64,000 nucleotides of DNA, taken from positions 23,202,336-23,266,335 of the forward strand of contig CM042962.1 of NCBI GenBank assembly GCA_023678885.1, read 5' to 3'. The notes below the pieces were generated by a model. It searched no databases. It saw only the letters and a list, made by a program, of their open reading frames with translations, and was not told the origin of the DNA. A program made the translations under genes and the position numbers. The first letter of the stretch is position 1; each line of letters begins with the position of its first letter. This document shows positions 46,327-56,790 of this stretch, piece by piece. The stretch is from Pogostemon cablin. Taxonomy: Eukaryota > Streptophyta > Magnoliopsida > Lamiales > Lamiaceae.

Positions 46327-46960
46327 CCTATTTTATTTCTTTGGGATGGAAAATGACTACGTGATCCTGGTCAATGGAAATATGATGGAGAGGAAACCAA
46401 GTCAAAAATTGTGTGGGCAGATCAATTATTAGACAAAATGTTTGATGTGACAAAAGTTAATAAAGAAAATCATGACATTAAGATGTCATATTGGTTTGGC
46501 TATAAATCAAATGGAATCATGTCTCCTTGTCTGGTAAATGAGTTATATGACGTGCAACTGTTGCTAATAATGAATAAGAAAGATCAATTGTCATTGCCCT
46601 TGTGTTTGGAAATTATTATGGCAAGTATAACTTCAGTTTGTTCACATGCATTAGCTATTGGTTTGAATCGCAATTTTCCTCCATCTAAGTCGTCATCAAA
46701 ATTTTATAGCACAAATGCACTTATATTATCATATGTTGAACCTGTGTTTTCCGTTGGGAATGATAAAGAATGGGATATCTAGGACCACATTAAGGATATT
46801 ATTGTCCTTCCACTGAGAATGCATGTCTCAGCAGGTCGACCGAGAAAATAATGAATATTATCTCAAGGAGAAGGGGTGGTGAACAGATCTTGCTCGCGTT
46901 TCCATCGGACTGTGCATAATCGAAAAACATCCAAAAATCTCATACCTTTACATCCACCAT
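46327..46960 (+). pseudogene. MULE transposase with catalytic core deleted
   Basis: The N-terminal module found on many plant MULE transposases is visible (KSKIVWADQLLDKMFDVTK, then DIKMSYWF, 46398-46500), across one frame change near 46410. It runs directly into a C-terminal tail: SAGRPRK (about 46828-46848) and a decayed CCHC knuckle CSRFHRTVHNRKTS (about 46888-46930), normally CSRC-x3-GHNRRTC. The DDE catalytic domain between them is missing. The element therefore depended on a transposase in trans. Confidence 0.7.
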
Positions 46961-47164
46961 CATAAACTTTGTATGGACTTAGTATGTTTAAATCTTTTTT
47001 GTAATTTATATGTGCAGTTTGTATTGACAATTTAATTTGAGACTTTAAAGTTTATTATGTTTGTTTACTTCACAATATTACTTATGTTTTACTAGGTGGT
47101 TAGGTTAGCGGCACAACTATTTGCATATCGAGTCACGTGTGTGCTTGAAATGCACTTTAGTTGT

Positions 47165-47670
47165 AAGATAGATCACACAGTTTGTCACACAAAGATCGTA
47201 TGCAGAGTCGCGTACAGGGTCGCATAAAGGTCGCGTACATGGTCGCAAAAAAGGTCACACAAATGGTCGCGTACAGGGTCGCATAGTTGGTTGCACAAAG
47301 GGTCGCGTACAGGGTCTCACTAAAGTCACGTATAGTGTCGCACAAATAGTCGCATTCATAGTCGCACAATTGGTCACGTACAGGGTCGCACAAAGGGTCG
47401 CGTATAGGGTTGCACGGACGCATACAGGGTTGCAAAAAGGTCACACAAATGGTCGTGTAAAGGGTCGTACAAATGGTCGCACAAAAATCGCATATAGTGT
47501 CGCACAAATAGTCGCATTCATAGTCGCACAGTTGGTCGCGTACAAGGTCGCACAAAGGGTCGTGTACAGGATTGCACAAAAGGTCATACAAACGGTCACG
47601 TAAAGGTCGCGTACAGGGTCACACAAAAAGTCATGTATAGGGTCGCGCAGTTAGTCGCGTGGTACTATGT
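47165..47670. repeat. 12-bp minisatellite, right block of the MULE
   Basis: About 40 units of 11-13 bp with the core GTCGC (GTCGCGTACAGG, GTCGCACAAATA and variants). It shares the core and period with the left block. A 144-codon minus-strand frame of CD-P-V-R-D repeats is a by-product. Confidence 0.88.
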
Positions 47671-47939
47671 GACATTTTTTTCAACTATTTATGTGATTGT
47701 TCATGCTTCATGTGTAATAAAAAAATGCGACTAAATTGCTTATAATAAAAAAGTCAATAATCCAAACAAAATATTACAAGATTAAAAGAACTTCGAATAC
47801 ATAAGGGTTAATGGTTCAAACAAAAATAACTACTTACAATGATTTGAGTACACAACTCAACAGAAATGTTAAGCTAGCATATTTTGCAAACTGCATTGTC
47901 ATAAGTTTATCTAATAACTAAATAATTGAAAACTACGAA

Positions 47940-48308
47940 TTACAGTGCAACGAGTTCATTTGAGAATAGCTCCGCACAAAATCGTTTCCTCCACTCCACA
48001 CATTTTGAAGGATCGATCTTATCAACCAAGTGGTCAGTGTCAAGACACTCAATGAACTTGATAGCTAAAAGACCGCAATCATCTCCTCCACATTGGTTAG
48101 GTGTTTGGTCATAGAGTACCAAAGTCCATTCACTCTTGGTGCCTTTAATACCCCTTTTTTTCCAAACTTTCACCTCTGAACAAATAAACGAAAGTATCAC
48201 CGCCATATGTTTAAACTCCTTTTTCAGTATCATCCATGAAACATACATATATATTTCCTTTTTTGTTTTTTCTGAGCTCCAAAAGGAAAACACTTTCACA
48301 GCCTTCAA
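47940..48308 (-). pseudogene. Ulp1-like (C48) cysteine protease C-terminal fragment in the MULE
   Basis: A 122-codon minus-strand frame holds WTLVLYDQTPNQCGGDDCGL followed by LAIKFIECL. The DCG with an upstream Gln (Q-x4-DCG) matches the catalytic Cys and oxyanion Gln of Ulp1/SENP SUMO proteases. The His and Asp parts of the triad are not clearly present. It is probably the last exon of a MULE-borne gene whose earlier exons may lie at 48400-48960. Its role in transposition is not known. Confidence 0.65.
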
Positions 48309-49186
48309 TAATTCAATTTACAATCAAACAAATAAACAAAGTTTTAAGCTCACATAATCAAGTCTACTAGCTGATAATCTATATCCAAAATACCAGAAAA
48401 CTATCTAATCAACAAAAGAAAAATTAAACAAGTGAGCAAAAGGGTAAACGAGTAATGGAAGTAGGTAAAAACATAAAGAACAGCAGATGGAAATTCATTG
48501 AAGCAAATAGAAGGGGGAAAAAACCAAACCCGAATAAGATTACGATACCACCAATTGGAAATGGAGGAGAAGAGAAGGCATAATGATATAACAAGCGAAA
48601 GAAGACGAAATCATAATCCAATTGCAGGCGAAAGGGGGATTCTATATTACAAAAATGAAGAATAGAAAAGAGGTGGAGGGTGAATTTGGAAGGATGATAT
48701 TATTAAAAAAATGCTAATATAAAGTCCCAAATATAATCTCAATTCTGGAAACCCAATTTCAATTTGGACAGAGATTGAATCAACAAAAACCCAATTTCAA
48801 TTTGGACAGAGATTGAATCGACGGAAACCCTAGGAGGAGAGAGAGAGGGGTTCAACCGAAAACTTACTGGAATTATCACCGCGTAGCAGAGTTCTTCACT
48901 CAGTTGAGAGAGAGAGATGATTCCGCCGGTGGATTGCTTGCAGTTTCACTCAATACGATTCTCTAAAATTTAGATTGCAGGAAGAACGATGAAGAGAGAA
49001 TAGGGCATTCTTAATTGCAGGAAGTAATAATAGTCTGACTTTTTAATTTCATATATTATTAAAATCCATATTTAGTGGGGGTATTTCTGTCCAAAACTAT
49101 TTGAAAGTGGCATTCTTCAAAAAAATATTAACGTGAATGGCATTTTTCAAAATAGTTATTAAATAGGACATTTTTAGAAATTTTCC

Positions 49187-51031
49187 GAATGGATACCCAT
49201 CTGCAACTAGAAGGGTTGTGATGTCTGATGCTGCATGGTGATTGTCACTTTGTAATTTTCTGGAGCTAAGCTTTTCAAAACATGGAACTGCTATCAGAGT
49301 CAAGCTGTGGCTGTTCTTTACAAAGATATTGTCTTCAGTTTTATAGGTATGATCAATTTCTTATATCTTTCATATAATTGTACGAACTGACGCTTCTTCC
49401 ATTACTATTACAATCAAGTCTCTTTTAGGTCGTGCAGTACTTCTTTCTTTCATTTTCCCTTTCAAATCTAAATAATACTTGACTAAAGAATTCTGTGAAG
49501 GGGAGTCTTCATATGGTGATGATTGTGAATGTTGTGCTCACTTTATTGCTTCCCCCAACATTTTTATTTATTTTCCTCTGTATTATGTTTTCCCACACTA
49601 CCATATGTATATTAGTGGTAGCCCATTCTACAGTATGAAATTCAACTATTTTCTATATCCCATGTGAAAAAAAAGATGCTCACCTTGGCTGCTTATTGGC
49701 AGCATATTCAACTTCTAATGTTGGAAATGCCAGCACTCATTTAAAGTAACTTGAGATTCAAATTCTCTGGTCCGATTACTAGAGTCTGATTGCGCGAATG
49801 GGTCGGCCCTAAATTCCTGGAAAATTGATGTGTATCTTGTTGTTTTTTAATGGTTGTTGTTTTGATTGTGGATCCTGACAAATTTTAGGTCTTATACTGA
49901 GTTATTAAACTAATAATTTTGCAATTTTCTTGCTGTTGGTTAGTTTAAAACATCATGTGGAAATAATTAATGTTAAGTATCATAGGTTATAACTCCTATA
50001 TTTGCTCAAAGTTATTGTAATTTAGGATGAGCTTTTGTCTCTGGCTACAGGTGAGTGAAAAACATTTGAAATCATCATTGAATTTGTGTATGTCGCTGCA
50101 GTACAGGAGATTTTCCAAGATTATCTCGGAATAACCGACTTGGAAGCCAAGAGGCATGTATTAGGTAATAGATGTGAGCCGTGAATATGAGAGGATCTTG
50201 GGTTTCTGCAAGAAATGTGTAAACCGAGAAAAGGCTCCAAATTTGTATGTGTGTGGTTGTCCATGAGCTGGAATGGGTGCTGGTTGACTGGACAAAAGAG
50301 GTACTCATCCTTGTTGCTTCTCAAGTTTGTTGTGGCAGCAAGTGAAGGTACAATAACGAACGATACTAGACGAGCTAAAGAGCTCTCGAGTCCTACTATT
50401 TCCACATCGGAAATAGAATATGGACTCTCCTTGCTTGAGCTCCCGGCCCACAATTCCTGACCAGAAATTGAAGTCCCATGCCTTGCTATAATGAGGCCAT
50501 GTATGTTATTTTTCCTAACAGTTATCCATGCTACTTCTACCTTGTTGTTCATGGTTAATTGAACTTTTATTTTTCACTTACAATCTCGATATTATCTGCC
50601 AAGCATGGTTTTGAATAAGTATGCCAATTTCCTGGTATTGAAGAAAATCTAGATACATGTGAAAACATTATATCCAAGAAAAAAAAAAGGAGAAAGTTGA
50701 GTGAGAGACTAAGAAAATGGGAGAAATGGAGTACTAGTATTTGTGGTGCCTGCATGAAATTAAAAAGTGGGATATCTGCTCTCCAATTTCATATGCCGGA
50801 GTTTGTTATTCATTCATGTGGAATTGTTTGTAACTTATTTATCCATTTACCTTGAAAATTAGATTTCCCAATCCCAAAATTGAAAACTGGATTAGATATA
50901 CAATGATTTCAAACCATTACACAATACCCTGCTTTTATTGCTGCAGAACAGAAACAATTTTTCAGAACTTTACACTTGGTAAATTCTCGCATATTATACA
51001 AGTATTTTAAAATTGAGATGCATTTTCAAAA
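49187..51031. other. Region without a recognised gene
   Basis: There are open frames on both strands at 50121-50552 (143 codons, minus) and 50215-50460 (plus), overlapping one another. Neither shows a known domain, and neither has a convincing splice or start context. The rest is AT-rich. Confidence 0.3.
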
Positions 51032-51103
51032 ATCAGAGTGGCGCAGCGGAAGCGTGGTGGGCCCATAACCCACAGGTCCCAGGATCGAAACCTGGCTCTG
51101 ATA
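51032..51103 (+). tRNA. tRNA-iMet: Initiator tRNA-Met (CAU)
   Basis: The 72-nt sequence folds into a full cloverleaf. Acceptor ATCAGAG pairs with CTCTGAT, followed by discriminator A. The anticodon stem GTGGG-CCCATAA-CCCAC carries CAT at 51064-51066, and the T arm is intact. The A-U first pair and C before the anticodon are features of eukaryotic initiator tRNA. No intron. It starts cytosolic translation and is also the primer tRNA for the copia element and pararetrovirus in this window. Confidence 0.97.
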
Positions 51104-51835
51104 TATCATTATTCATTTTCTAGCAAATATTTTATGTATAGTATTTTTGAAAAATAAGTATTTTAGTTAGTTAACTTACTATACTTAAAGTAGTCTTCTC
51201 TTTTTTTCAATTATTAATTTGTTAATTAAATTGACTAATCCGCCAGAGCAGGTCACCCAAATAAATCTTTTTTTTTAATACCACAACTAACTACATTCTT
51301 GTAAAATACACATAAATTAGACACTGCAATTTCAATATACACAAATTATAACTATAATATTTACCCAAAATGCCCTTCGTTAATTCGTGACAAATCTATA
51401 TAGATTGTCACATGATGAAGCAAGCAACATTGATGAACATTAACAGAACATATTCAGGGCCAACAACCTTGAAAGCAACCCTACAGCCCTCAACAAACAT
51501 TATTTACACCTTCTACTTATTCAAGAAATCTGCACATGACTAATTAATATATCCTCTAATAATCTCCAAACAGTTTTCACCCCTTTCTTTCAAACCTACT
51601 TCCTTCAAATTTGTTAGTTGTGAGGACCATCAATGGCACCGTATCATCGAGTTTATGCAACTAATACCGTTTAAAAAACATTCAAGAATGGTTAAGGGAT
51701 GCTGCATAAAAGCTACATTAATTGATTCAACTGAATGCACATGAATCCAGTGTCCACATCTCAAAATCCCACTTCAAATAGTCAATATAAGGTATAAGGA
51801 TTTATAACAACCCACCAAGTAAACACTACCTAGCC
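51104..51835. other. AT-rich spacer between tRNA and convergent gene pair
   Basis: No coding signal is visible. The last 100-200 bp would hold the promoter and 5' UTR of the gene at 51836. Confidence 0.3.
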
Positions 51836-52279
51836 ATGATGCCTAAAACTCTGAGCAAATCTCCCACCAAAACAAAACCCAAAACTATTATTCAGCCTCA
51901 AGCTTCGACTTTTTCTCCTAAAATGAAAGAGATATTGCATGTATCACATAGCTACCACTCCGTGCTTCCTGAAAAAATGAACTCACGATCTAATCCAATA
52001 GCCGTAGGGACCAAAGGTACCGTGGGTTCCCTCGTGATGCAAGAAATAGAATACTTTAGTCGGCTCGACTTGGGAGGTCGCAACTTTGCTTTAACTGGTG
52101 AGCTATCAAGATCCAAGATTGAATCGGTGATCAAAATTCCTGGAAAAAAGAAGAGAGGAACCAAAAAGCTAATACCAAGTATGTGTTCTATGGTAGAAGT
52201 AGCAGAAAGCAATCAACCAAAGACTTCTAGATTGGCTTACATGAATTTGAAAGCTGATGTTAAGCGGTTGCAACCTTAG
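51836..52279 (+). CDS. Small basic protein of unknown function (147 aa), convergent partner 1
   Basis: The open frame starts at tandem ATGs (51836 and 51839) and ends at TAG 52277-52279. The protein is Lys/Thr/Ser-rich at the N-terminus, has a central segment NPIAVGTKGTVGSLVMQEIE followed by YFSRL, and a basic patch PGKKKRGTKK. No signal peptide or membrane segment is evident. The motif GTKGTVGSLVMQEI is recalled from uncharacterised plant proteins and partly resembles GTTGKISALMSREI in the convergent neighbour. It could be an unspliced gene. The stop shares two bases with the opposite gene's stop, so the mRNAs must overlap at their 3' ends. Confidence 0.6.
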   Translation: MMPKTLSKSPTKTKPKTIIQPQASTFSPKMKEILHVSHSYHSVLPEKMNSRSNPIAVGTKGTVGSLVMQEIEYFSRLDLGGRNFALTGELSRSKIESVIKIPGKKKRGTKKLIPSMCSMVEVAESNQPKTSRLAYMNLKADVKRLQP

Positions 52280-52746
52280 CCGATGCTGTCAGAGAGTTTT
52301 GAAAATCCAAGCTTCTTTAGACGATTTGTAATCGGGTTTGTCCACGTCTTGTCTGGATTTCCACATTTTATATCAACAATTTCAACTACACCCGATCCCT
52401 TTCTAACGGTTTTTGGTCTTATAGGAGTTCCTTGTAGTGAGATATTATCAGCTGCGAGCATTGGGATTTGATGAGTACGTCCACCTTGATGCTTTACCTT
52501 CTTTATAGTTTCAGGGCCTTTATCACTTTTAACATCAACTGTGCCACTGCTACTTGCTTCATCAACTGATGTTCTAGATTTTAGTTTTCGGGGAATAATG
52601 TCAGCAGCTGATACAGAGACGGAAGGAACCTTAGATGCAGTTTTAATCGAGTCTATTTCTCTAGACATGAGGGCACTGATTTTCCCAGTTGTGCCTACTT
52701 TGACAGATCCTCCTCCACCCCGTATAGCTTCTAATGTCTGAACCAT
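52276..52746 (-). CDS. Small Ser/Lys-rich protein of unknown function (156 aa), convergent partner 2
   Basis: The minus-strand ATG is at 52746 and TAA at 52276-52278. The N-terminus MVQTLEAIRGGGGSVKVGTT continues GKISALMSREID, a middle that looks disordered (Ser, Thr, Lys), and a conserved-looking C-terminus, TWTNPITNRLKKLGFSKLSD. The codon content is even and no internal stop occurs over 470 bp of otherwise AT-rich DNA, which supports a real gene. It converges on the gene at 51836-52279 with a 4-base overlap. The GTTGKISALMSRE and GTKGTVGSLVMQE segments suggest distant kinship of the two products. Function is unknown. Confidence 0.6.
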   Translation of the reverse strand: MVQTLEAIRGGGGSVKVGTTGKISALMSREIDSIKTASKVPSVSVSAADIIPRKLKSRTSVDEASSSGTVDVKSDKGPETIKKVKHQGGRTHQIPMLAADNISLQGTPIRPKTVRKGSGVVEIVDIKCGNPDKTWTNPITNRLKKLGFSKLSDSIG

Positions 52747-54367
52747 TTTTTTTCAACTAGTGTAAAAATTCACTAAAAACCTATCTCTAGGAGAAGTTCG
52801 TTACACTTTAATGCTGGCTTGTTCAAACAGATGCTAAATCTGCCTGTTCAATATCCTGAAAAAGAGAATAACGAAGCACATTAGTCTAGAAACAAGAATA
52901 GGAGATAGTAACTTTCTAAAGCCATTCATATGAAGATTGATGAGTTTTTAAATTTGTTTCATGATGATCAGAATATACAATTCATGACTAACCCCATTGA
53001 ACAATGAATTTCGTCCGTTATATTTTTTGTGGGATGTATGAATGAGAATAAACTTGTTCCTACACTGTCGTCTATTAATATCAAGACTTTCGATGTGAAC
53101 CTACAGATAGAAGAGGGAACTACATATGATAAAACAAAGCATCTTCAGCAGACAGTGCAGGTTGAAAGACTATGCACTCCATTAGACAATCTTCTACCCA
53201 GACCATTTGAATAGCAACATTTTAAGTTAGTTGAATTTCAAAATTTTATTAAATGACTTGAGACGTCACTAACCTTCACACATCTATGTGGAGGAATACC
53301 CACAACAATATGCAAGAATGAATGAAATAACAATGCAGCCAGAATATAAGAAACCTGATATCTAGTACAATGGTGGGATTGTGAATGACTGAATGGGGAT
53401 GCAAAGAAACGGGGTGAAGCGTCATAGTACAATTGGTTAGGTACTAAAGCTACCCTATTAAACAAAATGCACTGTCCCAATTTATTTTTACTGCTATTTG
53501 ATTTAAACACTTTGTATCCCAAATGCAAACAATTAGTCCTTTGAAAGCAGGGAGGAATACCGTGAGAAATCTCTTAGCACAACAACTAGGAGGTTCATAA
53601 TGTTTGCCTAATCTACTCCCTTGAAGACCTAATTCAAATAATCCATGATTTGAATTAATTTTTCTGGTTGTAATAGTTCCACTTGAACACAAGGACCTAA
53701 TAAATATTGCTGCATTGTTATCATTGAACTGTGACCAAATTAATTTGAAAATTATATCCACCATTAATGATTTTCCTTGACCAGTAAAATCTACAGGCAA
53801 AAAGGTAACCACGACTCGAGAACAGATGTACGGATTTTATATTCATCAAAACCGGTTAAGAGCAGAGATTCAGAGAAAAGATGATGAAAGCAACAAATTT
53901 ATACACCAGACTCATCAATCAGCAAAGAACACAGAAATTGGATTTGAACAGTTGACAAAAAGAAATAGATACATTGGTAGTTTATCAATTTACCAGAAAA
54001 CCTGTGGAAGGGCCAACCACAGCGATGAGAGAGAAAGTGAATCTTAGAGAGTGTAAATACGGACCTATAATCTACTTTCACCGGATAAATTGAATTTTGG
54101 AGGCTTTTTAAAATAAAAAAATTCAAGAAATAAAACTATAATGCGGCGGAGACAAGACCCGACATGCTTGTGTGGGATTGGTTGGGCTCCCGGCTCCTCT
54201 TCACCTTTTGTCACGCTGCTCATGCCCCCACATTTTCTTTCAAATTATTGTTGTTAGAATTGGACCAAATCAAATCGGCTATGATGATTGTTTTCGGTTT
54301 TAAAAACTTGAAATAGGAAATTTAAATCCACATAAAAGTTAAGACCATCCTGATGTAAACTACCTTA
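52747..54367 (-). other. Probable upstream/5' region of the minus-strand small gene
   Basis: Several open frames occur (for example 53450-53812, minus) but none has recognisable content. Around 53990-54045 the minus strand has a CT-rich stretch ending in CCACAGGTTTTCTGGTAAAT, which could be 5' UTR with splice sites. Nothing firmer can be said. Confidence 0.3.
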
Positions 54368-54878
54368 CAATCCTCCATACTTCATCCCACCACCACCCAA
54401 ATGATAGATTTTGCTTATTGCATTTGCAAGTGGATTAACAAGTATTACTATCTCATTTTCATAATATTTTTCACATTTATTGTTCCATGTTATTTAAAAA
54501 GTTGTACTTTTTGATCAATTTTATTGACTTTTGAGGGTATTGTAGCATTTTTATATAATAAAAAAATAAAGTAATCATATGTGTGTTAAAAAAGAGTGGC
54601 AATTTTGAAATTAAAGTAAGAGTGAGGCCCTTGTGCCCCCGGGGACACCGTACCCCTTTGCAATTTAAACCACTAGCAATACATAGGTTTAAATAGAATA
54701 TGGAGGGGGAGAGTTGTGTTCCCATGGGGGCGCGGTGTGCCCTCGGGTGCACACAAGTTTTTGTCTTAAAGTAACTTTTGAGTTTATTGGATAAAATGGT
54801 GTTTCCTTTTTGGGGTGTGAAAGGTTTAGTCGGATAAACAAATGAGGAAAGTGTGAAAAATATTATGGGACGAGGGAG
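54368..54878. mobile_element. Family-B MITE carrying a 146-bp insertion
   Basis: The right end TGGGACGAGGGAG is followed by TA. The left end, near CAATCCTCCATACTTCATCCC, is less certain. The interior has the family-B phrase GATCAATTTTATTGACTTTTG. It is interrupted at 54620-54765 by another element. Confidence 0.6.
54620..54765. mobile_element. 146-bp element with GC-rich ends and 9-bp target duplication
   Basis: The perfect direct repeat TTAAAGTAA (54611-54619, 54766-54774) flanks it. The ends are imperfect inverted repeats: CTTGTGCCCCCGGGGACACCG on the left and, inverted, ACTTGTGTGCACCCGAGGGCACACCG. A 9-bp duplication points to a Mutator-type MITE. A related end (GGCACGGCGTCC...ACACACAAGTTTTAGC) lies at about 58326-58361. 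Confidence 0.65.
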
Positions 54879-54889
54879 TATTATTCAAT

Positions 54890-55968
54890 GTATAGTTTGT
54901 AGTTGTATTAGTGGGGTGTGAGCTTCATATTTTAATTGTATTAATGGGTGTTGTAAGTAATGAATTTTATTGCCTAATATATTAAATATTGATTAAATAA
55001 TTTTTCATTATTAAAAAATTTAAATAAATTAATTTTTAAAATAAATGAATAAATAATTAATAATTAATATAATTATTTGAGCTCAAATTCAAGTTAAATG
55101 GGCTCAATTCAAGCCAAAAGGGTCTGACCCAAGTTAAACAAGCCCAAAACATATAATATGGGCTCAATCCAAGTCAACTAAGCTCATATCCAGTCCAGTA
55201 GGCTTAATTATAGGAGAAAAGTCCAACATATCTTTTTAAGGAGAAAATATCTCAAAAGTGGTTATTTTCTCCACCTATAAATAAGGGTCTTCAGTCCTCA
55301 TTCCATACACTCTGAAAATCCTGAAGACCTGAAGAATTCTGAAGATCAAGTTCAAGTTATCTTCAAGTCAAGAACATCATCCGATCAAAGACCAATGTGC
55401 TAATCCTTTCCGATCCGGCGTTCTTCATATCAAATTCATCCATCTATCTCCGTGAAGTCAACATTCTACCAAATTGAGTGTCGTACTTCACAACAAATCT
55501 TCAAGTCAACGTTCGATCCAAACAAAGGCTCGACGCCTCCGAATAAACGTTATAAAGTCCCAAATCAGAGTTCGGACAAGTCACATTCGAAGATCCGGCT
55601 CCAAAAGTTGAAAAGTCAAGAAGTTAACTCAAGAGAGAAATTAGAGGATAAATATAAGTTGTTTACTCAAATTCTCAAGTTCAATCCATATTGGATTATC
55701 CTTGTAATTTCTTTAGTGTTTATTATTCAATAAATACAAATTTTATTTTTACAGGTGTGCATAAAAAGGGAAAGAGAACATTTGGGTAGAACACCCAAAA
55801 TGAAAAAAAAAATGGACTTGAGTAGTTGTATTAGTGGGGTGTGAGCTCCATCTTTTAATTGTATTAATGAGTGTGTATGGGTCTCATGTGTATAAAAAAA
55901 AAAAGAGAACCTTTTGGTAGAATACTCAAAATGAAAAAAAATAGACTTTTTTTGTGGGACGGATGGAG
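54890..55968. mobile_element. Family-A MITE pieces interrupted by a solo LTR
   Basis: MITE sequence (GTAGTTGTATTAGTGGGGTGTG) occurs at about 54899 and again at about 55816. The right end TGTGGGACGGATGGAG precedes TA at 55969. The first piece holds the solo LTR. Two partial MITE copies appear to lie in tandem. Confidence 0.55.
54952..55753 (+). mobile_element. Solo LTR (802 bp) with perfect 5-bp target duplication
   Basis: It begins TGTAAGTAATG, ends TTTTTACA, and is flanked by GGTGT on both sides (54947-54951, 55754-55758). It contains a TATA box (TATAAATA, 55276-55283) and AATAAA (55729-55734). No internal domain is attached, so it is the product of LTR-LTR recombination. The 93-codon frame at 55452 lies within the LTR and is not a gene. 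Confidence 0.9.
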
Positions 55969-56435
55969 TATATATTATCTCTCCTCATTTAATATATATT
56001 CTTTCTTTATTTCTTCTCACTTTTTTTTATATAAATTAATAATTTCTTACACATTCAGTTGATTTGATAAAATGTTAAAATCAATCCTATCAAAAAAACT
56101 CATAACATGAAACATATATCACTATTCATTAAATTTTCAAACCCCAAAATATCAATTTCATACCAAAACCAAACATTCAGATTTGAAAATGAACTCACAT
56201 AAAAACATTCTTATATATACGTATAAATTTTACAAACATAAATGTAACACATTTTATATATTCTCGTTAATCATTTAATATTTTTTCTTTCTTTATCTCT
56301 CTTCTCTTCTCTTCTCTCTTTTTTTTTATATAAATTAATATCTTTTTATATATTAATTTAATATAAAATATACCAAAAATTCAGAGCAAAGACTTATGGG
56401 GCTTACATGAGATGGTCAGAAAGTGATAATTTTTA
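55969..56435. other. AT-rich, nothing recognised
   Basis: It consists of TTTCTTTCTTTATTTCT-type low-complexity stretches and no coding signal. Confidence 0.3.
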
Positions 56436-56518
56436 CTCCCTCCATCACAGGCTAAGAGGGCCAAAGACCTTATATTAAACATAAGATCTCTGGCCCTCAT
56501 TACCTGGGATGGAGGGAG
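56436..56518. mobile_element. 83-bp hairpin MITE
   Basis: CTCCCTCCATC...GATGGAGGGAG with TA on both sides. The arms continue inward as AGAGGGCCAAAGACCTTAT and ATAAGATCTCTGGCCCTC, so nearly the whole element is one stem. Confidence 0.85.
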
Positions 56519-56790
56519 TATAAAATAAAGTGATAGTAAATTAATGAAGAGTGATAATGCTATTTCATGAATAATTTTCAGTATAAATAAAAAGTGATAA
56601 CATTTTATAGCGAAAGTGATAACATTTTATAGTCAAAGTAATAACTATTTTTAAAGTGAAAAAAATTGTCTCACGTGAGACGGTCTTACGCAAGACCTAC
56701 CCAAAATTCAAACCTAATATCATTATTTATTAAATTTTTTAATTCAAAAATCTCAATTTTATTCCTCAACCGAACATCACTAATAATATA

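Larger units (their letters stand above)
45265..49186. mobile_element. 3.9-kb Mutator-like element with Ulp1-like protease (Kaonashi/KI-MULE type)
   Basis: The ends are inverted repeats: GGGAAATTTACAAAAATGTC on the left and, read inward from the right, GGAAAATTTCTAAAAATGTC. Flanking 9-mers AAATAGATA (45256-45264) and GAATGGATA (49187-49195) match at 7 of 9, a decayed target duplication. Inside are a truncated MULE transposase (46327-46960), a Ulp1-type cysteine protease remnant (minus, 47940-48308) and two minisatellite blocks. MULEs carrying Ulp1 genes are known from plants. Confidence 0.8.

Noticed and set aside
47157..47591. 144-codon Cys/Asp-rich repeat protein
   Set aside because: The 12-bp minisatellite period keeps the frame open; the repeats are not protein-coding in origin.
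45765..47670. CRISPR-like array
   Set aside because: The repeats are 12 bp, contiguous and without unique spacers; this is a eukaryotic minisatellite.
50121..50552. 143-codon minus-strand frame
   Set aside because: It overlaps an 81-codon plus-strand frame, shows no recognisable domain, and has no splice or start context. I cannot support a gene.
53450..53812. 120-codon minus-strand frame
   Set aside because: There is no family resemblance. It is more likely intron or UTR of the small gene ending at 52276.
55452..55733. 93-codon plus-strand frame
   Set aside because: It lies wholly within a solo LTR downstream of the TATA box.
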